From the NCBI GenBank assembly GCA_003562535.1, contig PWUP01000027.1, positions 1 to 7,814 on the forward strand: DNA of 7,814 nucleotides. Direction: 5' to 3'. Source of the DNA: Gammaproteobacteria bacterium (GTDB taxonomy: Bacteria; Pseudomonadota; Gammaproteobacteria; Competibacterales; Competibacteraceae). Positions 1 to 7,175 of the stretch are shown here, in pieces (the first letter of the stretch is position 1; each line of letters opens with the position of its first letter). The position numbers were made by a program, and so were the translations under genes. The notes under the pieces are model-generated. The model was not told the origin of the DNA. It did not search any database and saw only the letters and a program-made list of their open reading frames with translations.

Positions 1-2850
1 CGGGTGGGGCAGCCGCGTATGGCCGCGATGCCGATCATGCTGAAACGCCTGCCCCAGTCCACTCAGGCCAGCGCTGATGTGCATCGGTTTTGGGAACAGA
101 CGGGGAGTTTTTATGTATCGGGTCAGGGCAGCGATAACCTGGCCGATCCGTTTATCAGTCAGTCCTTAATTCCTGCGTCTACGGGTATTTACCGAGATAT
201 GACGCAGATTCGTTTCGACTATCCCCAGTGGCATCCGGAAAAATGTACGGCCTGTGGTGACTGTTACATCATCTGCCCTGACAGTGCCATTCCCGGCTTG
301 GCGAATACCATCAGCGAGGTGTTTGATACCGCCGTGCGGCGGATTGAAACCGGCGGACGACCGACCCGGCATTTACGCCGAGCGGTGCGTGATCTGGAAA
401 AACGTCTGCGCCAAGGCTTAACCGTCGCCGGTGATGGCGCTAATGTACGCGCTGAACTGGACGCCGCTATCACAGATGTGCTAGCCAATACCGATTTATC
501 CGCAGCCGATAATGCCCGTCTGCATGAGGAAATGGATTGGTTGCGCGCCAGCATCGGCGATTTTCAATTTGCCACAACCCGGCCTTATTTCAGTGCTTTG
601 GAAAAACGCGCCAAGGGTAGCGGCGGTTTATTCTCACTGACGATTAACCCCTACACCTGTAAAGGTTGTATGGAATGTGTGAATATCTGTGCCGATCAAG
701 CCCTAGAAGTCGTACCGCAAACCCCAGAAGCCGTGAGTATGCTGCGGCGTAACTGGGAGTTCTGGATGGATCTGCCCACCACCCATAAAGATTATGCGCG
801 GATTGACGATCTGAATCAGGGTATCGGGGCGCTCGAAACCCTGTTAATGGATAAGCGTTCCTATCAGTCGATGAACTGTGGCGATGGCGCCTGCTTGGGC
901 TGTGGTGAGAAAACCGCGATTCATTTGTTCACCTCTACCGTGACCGCCTTAATGCAGCCACGGATTAAAACCCAGGTCGCCAAACTCGACCGGTTGATAG
1001 CGCGTTTGGATGAGCATGTGCGTCTCAAGCTGGCGGCGGGGGTGAATTTAGCCGATGTGACGGCGATTCAACAAGTAGTGGGTGAACATGCCGACAAGGA
1101 TTTAACCTTAGCGCGGCTGTCAGGCGCTCTGGACAATAACGGTCATAGTCACGCCCTCGATCCTGAATGGTTGCAGTGGGTCAGCAGCTTGCTCGCCCAA
1201 CTCAAAGATTTGCGCTGGCGTTATCTCGAAGGCCCCAGCGGTCGCGGTCGCTGCGATCTGGGGGTGATTAATGCCACCGGTTGTACCTCGGTGTGGGGCG
1301 GAACCTTCCCCTATAGCCCTTATCCTTTCCCCTGGGCCAGCCATTTATTCCAAGACAGCCCCTCTATGGCGATGGGGATTTTTGAAGGCCATATGGCGAA
1401 AATGGCGGAAGGCTTTAAGGCGATCCGTATGGCCGAACTGGAACTGGCAGGACAGTACGATCCCAATGAGCATGAAGCCTTCTTCGCCCAGTTTAACTGG
1501 GAACAGTTCAGCGATGAAGAATTTGCCCTGTGTCCGCCTGTCGTCAGTTTAGGCGGTGATGGGGCGATGTATGACATTGGGTTTCAAAACCTATCCCGCG
1601 CCCTGATGTCGGGTATGCCGATCAAGGTGCTGGTACTGGATACCCAAGTGTATTCCAATACCGGTGGCCAAGCCTGTACTTCGGGTTTTATCGCCCAGGT
1701 GTCGGATATGGCGCCTTACGGTAAGGCTTGGAAGGGTAAAGAAGAAACCCGCAAAGAAATCAGCTTGATCGGGCTAGCCCATCGCACCAGCTATGTGATG
1801 CAGGGGGCGATTTCTCATGTCACCCATTTGCTGGAGAGTTTTGTCGAGGGCTTAAACAGCCGCCGTCCGGCGCTGTTTAATATCTATGCCGTCTGTCCGC
1901 CAGAACATGGGGTCGGGGATGATGTCGCCTTTGCCCAATCGCGTATGGCGGTAGAATCTCGGGCTTATCCCTTATTTCGCTACAACCCCGATCAGGGGGT
2001 GACGTTCCGCGAGTGTTGCAGTTTGGAAGGCAATCCGGCTGTGGATAGCGACTGGCCGCGTTATACCCTGAACTATGTCAACGAGCAGGGTGTCGCTGCC
2101 AGCATGGAATTGCCGATGACCTTTGCCGATTTTGCCCTGACCGAAGGCCGGTTCCGCAAACATTTCCGCAAAGCGCCGCCAGCAACGTGGAATGACAGCA
2201 TGGTGCCTGTGGATGAATTCCTCAGCCGCGACCCGGACGCCCGCGACGGTTGCTTCCCCTATATCTGGACTGTGGATGAGCACAACCAATTAGGTCGGGT
2301 GCTGGTGTCTGAGGAACTGGTACGTTCAACGGAAGAACGCCGCGACTTCTGGCAGCAGCTTAAAGGCTTGCTGGGTATGGATCAGGTGCACGTCGATACG
2401 GCCGCCGTGGTCGAGCAGACCCGTAACGATATGGCACGGCGGCTCAGCGAAGCCTTGTTATCCCTAGCCAACGGCCAAGGGGCGGAGACATTCGCCGCTC
2501 GTGTGACCTCAGCACCCTCAACGCCAGTCGCCCTGCCGACAGCCGCAGCCACTCCAGCAGCATCGGCTAATGGTAACGGTCACAGTGCCGCGCAGTGGGA
2601 GTATGAATCCGTGTGGGTAGAAACTCATGAATGCACCGCTTGTGACGATTGTTTAGCCATTGCCCCAGGGGTGTTTGCCTATGATGAAGATAAAAAAATC
2701 ATTGTCACTGATCCCAAGGGTTCGAGTTATAAAAACATTGTGCGGGCGGCTGAGAAATGCGCGGCGATGGCTATTCATCCCGGTACACCGGCTAATCCCC
2801 AGGAGCCGGATGCCGCTAAGCTGATGCAACGCGCTGCCAAGTTCAACTGA
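1..2850 (+). CDS. Pyruvate:ferredoxin (2-oxoacid) oxidoreductase, C-terminal part, with fused ferredoxin domain (5' partial)
   Basis: Reading frame is open at the window edge, so the N-terminal domains (pyruvate-binding and gamma regions) are missing. Numbering from the GTG at position 4: a CX2CX2CX3C cluster motif at C81-C91 and a second at C219-C229 form the ferredoxin-like domain. The TPP domain follows, with GDGACLGCGE at 293-302, NATGC ending at C427, the Mg-TPP signature GGDGAMYDIG (517-526) ending in YSNTGGQ (550-556), and C631 in VCPPEHG. C297, C300, C427 and C631 match the four ligands of the proximal [4Fe-4S] cluster of NifJ-type enzymes. An Ala/Pro-rich linker (about 834-860) leads to a C-terminal single [4Fe-4S] ferredoxin-like domain (C877, C880, C883, C919). 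Known family role: cytoplasmic CoA-dependent oxidative decarboxylation of pyruvate with reduction of ferredoxin or flavodoxin, reversible. Odd points are two insertions of about 80-100 residues and the ferredoxin tail. Pyruvate as substrate is probable, but another 2-oxoacid is possible. It ends 2 nt before rnfC. Confidence 0.9.
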   Translation, partial: RVGQPRMAAMPIMLKRLPQSTQASADVHRFWEQTGSFYVSGQGSDNLADPFISQSLIPASTGIYRDMTQIRFDYPQWHPEKCTACGDCYIICPDSAIPGLANTISEVFDTAVRRIETGGRPTRHLRRAVRDLEKRLRQGLTVAGDGANVRAELDAAITDVLANTDLSAADNARLHEEMDWLRASIGDFQFATTRPYFSALEKRAKGSGGLFSLTINPYTCKGCMECVNICADQALEVVPQTPEAVSMLRRNWEFWMDLPTTHKDYARIDDLNQGIGALETLLMDKRSYQSMNCGDGACLGCGEKTAIHLFTSTVTALMQPRIKTQVAKLDRLIARLDEHVRLKLAAGVNLADVTAIQQVVGEHADKDLTLARLSGALDNNGHSHALDPEWLQWVSSLLAQLKDLRWRYLEGPSGRGRCDLGVINATGCTSVWGGTFPYSPYPFPWASHLFQDSPSMAMGIFEGHMAKMAEGFKAIRMAELELAGQYDPNEHEAFFAQFNWEQFSDEEFALCPPVVSLGGDGAMYDIGFQNLSRALMSGMPIKVLVLDTQVYSNTGGQACTSGFIAQVSDMAPYGKAWKGKEETRKEISLIGLAHRTSYVMQGAISHVTHLLESFVEGLNSRRPALFNIYAVCPPEHGVGDDVAFAQSRMAVESRAYPLFRYNPDQGVTFRECCSLEGNPAVDSDWPRYTLNYVNEQGVAASMELPMTFADFALTEGRFRKHFRKAPPATWNDSMVPVDEFLSRDPDARDGCFPYIWTVDEHNQLGRVLVSEELVRSTEERRDFWQQLKGLLGMDQVHVDTAAVVEQTRNDMARRLSEALLSLANGQGAETFAARVTSAPSTPVALPTAAATPAASANGNGHSAAQWEYESVWVETHECTACDDCLAIAPGVFAYDEDKKIIVTDPKGSSYKNIVRAAEKCAAMAIHPGTPANPQEPDAAKLMQRAAKFN

Positions 2851-2852
2851 TC

Positions 2853-4199
2853 ATGGGACTGTTGTCTTTTGCCACAAGCTTGAGCTTTCCTCGGGGGGTG
2901 CATCCCCCGGGAATGAAAGCAGACACCAAGGATAAAGCGATACGGCGTTTGGCCTTCGCCCCACGGGTGATTCTGCCTTTGCAACAGCATTTCGGTACAC
3001 CGTCGCTGCCGCAAGTGCAAGTGCATCAAGAGGTGGTACGCGGTGAGTTGATTGCGGTGGCCGATGGGGTGCAATCCGTGCCCTTACATGCCTCCGTGAC
3101 TGGGGTTGTGGAAGGCATCGAATTGATGCCTACCGCCCGTGGTCCGAAAACTGAGGCCATTATCATCCGTACCACTCCCGGCGACACCCAGGCAGTGCAG
3201 TGGTCGCTTCCGCGTGGGGATTTAATGCAGGCTTCGCGTAAGGAGATCATCCAAGCGATCCAAGATGCCGGTTTAGTCGGTCTGGGGGGCGCCGCATTTC
3301 CGACTCATATCAAACTCTCGCCACCTTATGAGTATCCGGTGGATACTTTGCTGATTAACGGTTGCGAATGCGAGCCGTATCTCAGCACCGATCATCGGAT
3401 TATGCTGGAGCACACGCAAGACCTGATCACGGGGGTACGTTTGGCTATCCGCGCTGCGGGAGCCGAACGGGCGATTATCGGCGTGGAAGACGATAAACCC
3501 GATGCCATTGCCGCGCTACGCGCTAAGCTGGCTAAAGATGACATCATCAGTGTGGGTAAGGTACGCGCTAAATATCCTCAAGGTTCCGAGAAAATGTTGA
3601 TCAAGGCACTGCTAGGACGCGAAGTGCCTTCGGGTGGTTTTCCCTATCATGTCGGCGTGGTGGTGAATAATGTCGGCACGATGGCGCAACTGGGGCATTT
3701 ATTGCCGCTGGGCGAGGGCATGATCGAACGGGTGATTACTGTGGCGGGGCCGGGGGTGCAGCGTCCGGGTAATTATCTCGTGCCATTGGGTACACCCCTA
3801 CGGTTTTTGCTGCAACAGGTGGGATTTACTGGCAAGGATGCCAGTCATCTGATTCTCGGTGGCCCGATGATGGGTAATACCGTCGCCTCGCTGGATGTGC
3901 CGATCACCAAAGGCGTGTCTGGATTGGTGGTGTTATCCGATCCTGAAACTCAGGCAGAGGATGTCCGCATCCACCCTTGCATTCGTTGCGGCTATTGTGT
4001 CGATGTCTGTCCGGTCGGCCTCAATCCGTCTGATCTCGGCAAACTGGCGGCTAAACGCCAATATGCGCTGATGCAGGAACGCTTTCATCTCAATGACTGC
4101 TTTGAATGCGGGTGCTGCGCCTATGTCTGTCCCTCACATATCCCGCTAGTCCAGTATTTCCGAATTGCTAAAGTATTAAATCGGGAGCGGCAATCTTGA
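2853..4199 (+). CDS. rnfC: Rnf complex subunit C, peripheral NADH/FMN and Fe-S subunit
   Basis: 448-residue protein. RnfC is the cytoplasmic NAD(H)-reacting subunit of the Rnf ion-translocating ferredoxin:NAD oxidoreductase. The N terminus carries the family motif RGVHPPGMK (about residues 14-22), then a biotinyl-like RnfC N-terminal domain, the 51-kDa-like flavin/NADH fold with GLGGAAFP (143-150) and NGCECEPY (169-176), an SLBB-like stretch (about 297-340), and two CX2CX2CX3C motifs at C376-C386 and C416-C426 for two [4Fe-4S] clusters. It stops about 20 residues after the last cluster, so it lacks the long Ala/Lys-rich C-terminal extension of E. coli RsxC (about 740 residues). The ATG is 2 nt after the oxidoreductase stop and I see no good Shine-Dalgarno sequence, so translation is probably coupled to the upstream gene. 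The stop overlaps the rnfD start. Confidence 0.96.
   Translation: MGLLSFATSLSFPRGVHPPGMKADTKDKAIRRLAFAPRVILPLQQHFGTPSLPQVQVHQEVVRGELIAVADGVQSVPLHASVTGVVEGIELMPTARGPKTEAIIIRTTPGDTQAVQWSLPRGDLMQASRKEIIQAIQDAGLVGLGGAAFPTHIKLSPPYEYPVDTLLINGCECEPYLSTDHRIMLEHTQDLITGVRLAIRAAGAERAIIGVEDDKPDAIAALRAKLAKDDIISVGKVRAKYPQGSEKMLIKALLGREVPSGGFPYHVGVVVNNVGTMAQLGHLLPLGEGMIERVITVAGPGVQRPGNYLVPLGTPLRFLLQQVGFTGKDASHLILGGPMMGNTVASLDVPITKGVSGLVVLSDPETQAEDVRIHPCIRCGYCVDVCPVGLNPSDLGKLAAKRQYALMQERFHLNDCFECGCCAYVCPSHIPLVQYFRIAKVLNRERQS
2891..2910 (+). other. GC-rich hairpin at the start of rnfC
   Basis: A run of six G, loop TGCA, then TCCCCC, flanked by a C-G pair and a T-G wobble, forms a 7-8 bp stem about 40 nt into rnfC. 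It encodes the conserved RGVHPPG motif, so much of it is forced by coding. Any effect on RnfC translation is speculative. Confidence 0.3.
4183..4187 (+). promoter_or_regulatory. Ribosome binding site for rnfD
   Basis: GGGAG lies 8 nt upstream of a TTG at 4196 that overlaps the rnfC stop as TTGA. This supports the unusual TTG start for rnfD, because the next in-frame ATG (codon 24) lies inside the conserved N-terminal region. Confidence 0.6.
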
Positions 4200-5215
4200 G
4201 TGCTTTGCATATCAAACTCAAAACCTCGCCGCATTTGATTCAAGCGGTCAGCGTTGAGCAGATCATGCGTAATGTGGTCTATGCGCTATTGCCGGTGTGT
4301 GCTTTTGCAGTCTGGCATTTCGGCATCAGTGCCTTGGCCTTGCTAGTGACGACAACAGCGGCTTGTGTCGGTACTGAACGAGTGATTAATCTGCTATCCG
4401 GCAAGCCCAGCACGGTCACGGATTTCAGTGCAGTGATCACCGGTCTGCTGCTGGCCTTGACCCTACCGCCGGCATTTCCGCTGTGGATGGCGGCGGTCTC
4501 TGGGATCATCGGTATTGCCTTGGGCAAGGCCATGTTTGGCGGTTTGGGGTATAACCTATTTAATCCCGCGCTCATCGGTCGTGCCTTCGCTCAAGGGGCT
4601 TTTCCTGGGGCGATTTCCACTTGGACGCTGCCGGGACATCCCGACCGGTTTGTCGAATTTCTGCCATCGACTCTGGCTATTCCCTTTACTCGTCCTGAGT
4701 CGGTAGACGGTTGGACATCAGCCACTCCGCTGACAGCATGGAAGTTTCAAGGCGTAGACACGCCGAGTATGGAATTATTCACCGGCATGGTGGCCGGTTC
4801 AGTTGGGGAAACCTCAGCGTTATTGATTCTGGGGTGTGGCCTGTATCTCGTAGCGCGGCGGATGATGAACTGGCATATTCCAGCGGCGGTATTATCCGGG
4901 GCGTTTATTACGGCAGGGGTGTGTTATCTGATCGATCCCAATGCCTATCCTACCCCGTGGTTTGTAGTGCTGTCTGGCGGCTTAATGTTGGGCGCGGTGT
5001 TTATGGCCAGCGATATGGTAGCCTCGCCGGTGACGCGCTCTGGGGTATGGTTGTACGGGCTATTGATTGGTTTTCTCACCGTGATTATTCGCTTTTTCGG
5101 TGGACTGCCTGAAGGGGTGATGTATGCCATCTTGCTCGGCAATGCGGCCTCGCCATTAATTGAACGCATCACCCAGCCGCGTCCCTATGGTACTGGCCGC
5201 AGGAGGCCGTTATGA
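4196..5215 (+). CDS. rnfD: Rnf complex subunit D, membrane flavoprotein
   Basis: 339-residue integral membrane protein of the RnfD/NqrB family, close to the roughly 350 residues of E. coli RsxD. RnfD carries covalently bound FMN and forms part of the ion-conducting membrane core. The N terminus has the family-type segment SPHLIQAVSVEQIMRNVVYA, followed by about eight to ten hydrophobic segments. The flavin site is DGWTSATPLT; T177, the Thr of the S-A-T sequence (175-177), is the expected FMN attachment point, equivalent to the Thr of SGAT in other members. It starts with TTG, chosen because it overlaps the rnfC stop by 4 nt and has a well-placed GGGAG. Covalent flavinylation needs an ApbE-type transferase, and none is encoded in the window. 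The stop overlaps the rnfG ATG by 4 nt. Confidence 0.95.
   Translation: MSALHIKLKTSPHLIQAVSVEQIMRNVVYALLPVCAFAVWHFGISALALLVTTTAACVGTERVINLLSGKPSTVTDFSAVITGLLLALTLPPAFPLWMAAVSGIIGIALGKAMFGGLGYNLFNPALIGRAFAQGAFPGAISTWTLPGHPDRFVEFLPSTLAIPFTRPESVDGWTSATPLTAWKFQGVDTPSMELFTGMVAGSVGETSALLILGCGLYLVARRMMNWHIPAAVLSGAFITAGVCYLIDPNAYPTPWFVVLSGGLMLGAVFMASDMVASPVTRSGVWLYGLLIGFLTVIIRFFGGLPEGVMYAILLGNAASPLIERITQPRPYGTGRRRPL
5201..5206 (+). promoter_or_regulatory. Ribosome binding site for rnfG
   Basis: A perfect AGGAGG lies 5 nt before the rnfG ATG at 5212, inside the end of rnfD. It fixes the start in an ATGA stop-start overlap and suggests strong translation of rnfG independent of coupling. Confidence 0.75.
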
Positions 5216-5922
5216 GCAGTGTGCCGATAGCGCAGCGTCCTAAGCCCACCGCCAGCCATAAACTGATTGCCACTTTAGGACTGATTTCCCTGTGCTCGGG
5301 TCTGCTGGTGGTCAGCGTGTTTGAATTCACCAAGCCCTATATTGCCGAAAACCAACGCCGCGCCTTAGAAGCCGCAGTATTGCAAGTGATCCCGGGTGCG
5401 GTAGAGCGGCGGGAATTTATACTGACGCCGCAGGGGGTATGGCCTAGGCAAGACGCGCCCGCAGAGGGGCGGTTGATTCATGCGGGTTTTGACGCCCAAG
5501 GGCAGTTTAAAGGGGTGGCCTTGCAGGCCGCCGGTCGAGGCTATGCCGATGTGATTCGGATTCTTTACGGCTACAACCCAGCCTGTGAATGTATTGTCGG
5601 CATGATGGTTTTGGAAAGCCGAGAGACGCCTGGATTGGGGGATAAAATCGAAACTGATCAGAACTTTACCGCCAATTTCCGCAATCTTAGCGCCGCGCTG
5701 AATGCCGAGCGCACGGGTCTAGCCCATGAGATTATCACGGTGAGACCGGGTAGTCGCCAAGCCCCCGGCGAGATCGATGGCATCACTGGGGCGACGGTTT
5801 CGGCCAATGCCATTGGTCGGATGTTAAACGAGAGTGCTCAGGTTTGGCTGCCGATGCTTGCGCCGCATTGGTCAGCATTGAGTCTGCCGGTTGGTGCAGA
5901 GGAGGCGATGGATGGCGATTAA
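5212..5922 (+). CDS. rnfG: Rnf complex subunit G, FMN-binding subunit
   Basis: 236-residue protein, slightly longer than E. coli RsxG (about 206). RnfG is a single-span membrane protein with a periplasmic domain carrying covalent FMN. A hydrophobic segment lies at about residues 18-34, followed by a polar domain. The FMN-binding domain includes GRGYADVIRILYGYN, the family motif ESRETPGLGDKI and the flavinylation site DGITGATVSANAIG; T195, the Thr of TGAT (192-195), is the expected acceptor. The start is fixed by the AGGAGG at 5201 and the ATGA overlap with rnfD. The C-terminal part (about 205-236) is a short extension that contains the ribosome binding site for rnfE. A pair of Cys in the segment ACEC (about residues 124-127) is noted; I do not know if it is functional. 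Confidence 0.95.
   Translation: MSSVPIAQRPKPTASHKLIATLGLISLCSGLLVVSVFEFTKPYIAENQRRALEAAVLQVIPGAVERREFILTPQGVWPRQDAPAEGRLIHAGFDAQGQFKGVALQAAGRGYADVIRILYGYNPACECIVGMMVLESRETPGLGDKIETDQNFTANFRNLSAALNAERTGLAHEIITVRPGSRQAPGEIDGITGATVSANAIGRMLNESAQVWLPMLAPHWSALSLPVGAEEAMDGD
5900..5905 (+). promoter_or_regulatory. Ribosome binding site for rnfE
   Basis: AGGAGG with 6 nt to the ATG at 5912 decides the rnfE start. The ATG at 5908 is in the rnfG frame and too close to the site, and the upstream in-frame TTG/GTG at 5891/5894 lie before it. Confidence 0.7.
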
Positions 5923-6601
5923 ACCCGATACTCAGCCGATCACCCCCGATACCTTTCTCAGTGGTATTTGGCGAGAGAACCCCGTATTTGTCATGCTGCT
6001 CGGCATGTGTCCGGTGCTGGCAGTGACCAATTCCGTAGCCAATGCCTTAGCGATGGGATTGGCGACCACGTTTGTCTTGTTATGCTCCAATGCCTTGGTG
6101 TCGCTGCTGCGACGACAGATCCCCAAGGAAGTGCGGATTGCGGCGTATATTATTATCATCGCTACCTTTGTCACCGTAGTGGATTATTTAATCCATGCGA
6201 TTAGTCTGGAAGTCTATGATGCTTTAGGGGCTTTCATTCAATTGATTGTGGTCAACTGCATGATACTGGGTCGTGCTGAGGCTTTTGCCTCGCGTAACAG
6301 ACTGAGTAATACGCTTGTGAACTCCTTAGGCATGGGCATTGGGTTCACCATTGCGCTGCTGTGTTTGGGTTCGGTGCGGGAATTGCTGGGTGCGGGTGCT
6401 TTACTAGGTTATCCGATTTTTGGCCAAAGTTTTGAACCGTGGATTATCATGCTGCTGCCCCCGGGTGGATTCTTTGTATTAGCCGCTTGGCTGCTGCTGT
6501 TTGCTTGGCTTAAAGAATCCCAACAGCGCCGTAAACAAGCTGCCGCCGCAGCGCCTCAGAATGGGGGTAAACTCGGGGGGGCAAGTATTCATGCACGCTG
6601 A
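5912..6601 (+). CDS. rnfE: Rnf complex subunit E, integral membrane subunit
   Basis: 229-residue hydrophobic protein of the RnfA/RnfE/NqrD/NqrE family. With RnfA it forms the pseudo-symmetric membrane core that, in the related NQR and Rnf structures, holds a membrane-embedded [2Fe-2S] cluster. The family segment NPVFVMLLGMCPVLAVT places one cluster Cys at C33, and VVNCMILGRAEAFA places the other at C116. About six membrane segments are visible, the last ending near LLLFAWLKES. The C-terminal tail (about 202-229) is basic then Ala/Gly-rich and looks unconstrained. The start at ATG 5912 is set by AGGAGG and gives an 11-nt overlap with rnfG; longer versions would add Arg-rich residues that do not look family-like. 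The end overlaps rnfA by 11 nt. Confidence 0.95.
   Translation: MAIKPDTQPITPDTFLSGIWRENPVFVMLLGMCPVLAVTNSVANALAMGLATTFVLLCSNALVSLLRRQIPKEVRIAAYIIIIATFVTVVDYLIHAISLEVYDALGAFIQLIVVNCMILGRAEAFASRNRLSNTLVNSLGMGIGFTIALLCLGSVRELLGAGALLGYPIFGQSFEPWIIMLLPPGGFFVLAAWLLLFAWLKESQQRRKQAAAAAPQNGGKLGGASIHAR
6575..6581 (+). repeat. Seven-G homopolymer before rnfA
   Basis: A G7 tract sits in the last codons of rnfE and 9 nt before the rnfA ATG. It probably serves as the anti-16S pairing region for rnfA. Slippage would change only the last few residues of RnfE but could alter the overlap with rnfA. Confidence 0.4.
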
Positions 6602-7172
6602 TTCTTTGGGATTTATTTTTCTCAATGCCGCGATTATCAATAATTTCGTCTTGGCCTTGTTTTTGGGTATCTGCCCGCTATTAGGGGTTTCCGGCAAGCT
6701 GAATACCGCGTTTTCAATGGGCTTAGCGACATCGCTGGTGATGCTAATCAGCTCGGTATCCGCGTGGTTGATTAATGAAATCCTCACCCATTTTGAATTG
6801 GAATTTCTGCGCTTAATTGCCTATATCGCGGTGATTGCTTCGGCGGTGCAATTGGTCGAGATGAGCTTAAAGAAATTCAGCCCGGCACTGTATCGGGCGC
6901 TGGGGATTTTTTTGCCATTGATTACCACGAACTGTGCCATTCTCGGCGTGGCCTTATTCCAGACCAACTACGAGTATAGCTTTGTCCAATCCTTGTTTTA
7001 CAGCCTAGGGGCAGGAACGGGTTTTATCATTGCTATTGTGCTCATGGCGGGCTTACGCGAGAAGCTCGATCTGGCTGATGTCCCGTCCATTGCCCGAGGG
7101 GCGGCGATGAGTCTCATGTTGGCCGGGATTTTATCGTTAGCCTTTATGGGTTTTGCTGGATTAGGTGGCTAG
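6591..7172 (+). CDS. rnfA: Rnf complex subunit A, integral membrane subunit
   Basis: 193-residue membrane protein, the same length as E. coli RsxA and clearly similar along its whole length. RnfA pairs with RnfE in the membrane. Visible family segments are NNFVLALFLGICPLLGVS (C28), LYRALGIFLPLITTNCAILG (C115) and a terminal LAFMGFAGL. C28 and C115 are the expected ligands that share the [2Fe-2S] cluster with RnfE C33 and C116. About six membrane segments alternate with short loops. The start at ATG 6591 matches the family N terminus; an in-frame extension back to 6501 would translate rnfE sequence and is not credible. There is no classic Shine-Dalgarno sequence, only a run of seven G ending 9 nt before the ATG, so coupling to rnfE translation is likely. 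rnfB does not follow it. Confidence 0.96.
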   Translation: MHADSLGFIFLNAAIINNFVLALFLGICPLLGVSGKLNTAFSMGLATSLVMLISSVSAWLINEILTHFELEFLRLIAYIAVIASAVQLVEMSLKKFSPALYRALGIFLPLITTNCAILGVALFQTNYEYSFVQSLFYSLGAGTGFIIAIVLMAGLREKLDLADVPSIARGAAMSLMLAGILSLAFMGFAGLGG

Positions 7173-7175
7173 GTG

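Noticed and set aside
264..554. Minus-strand frame of 96 codons inside the oxidoreductase gene
   Set aside because: Antisense to the conserved Fe-S region, Ser/Arg-rich, no support for translation.
4711..5112. 133-codon + strand frame inside rnfD
   Set aside because: Out-of-frame reading of the conserved rnfD sequence, with no membrane or domain pattern of its own.
5891..5911. Upstream TTG/GTG starts for rnfE
   Set aside because: They precede the AGGAGG and add Arg/Trp residues not expected at this N terminus.
6501..6590. Upstream in-frame extension of rnfA
   Set aside because: It reads the rnfE coding sequence in another frame, and the family length of 193 residues fits the ATG at 6591.
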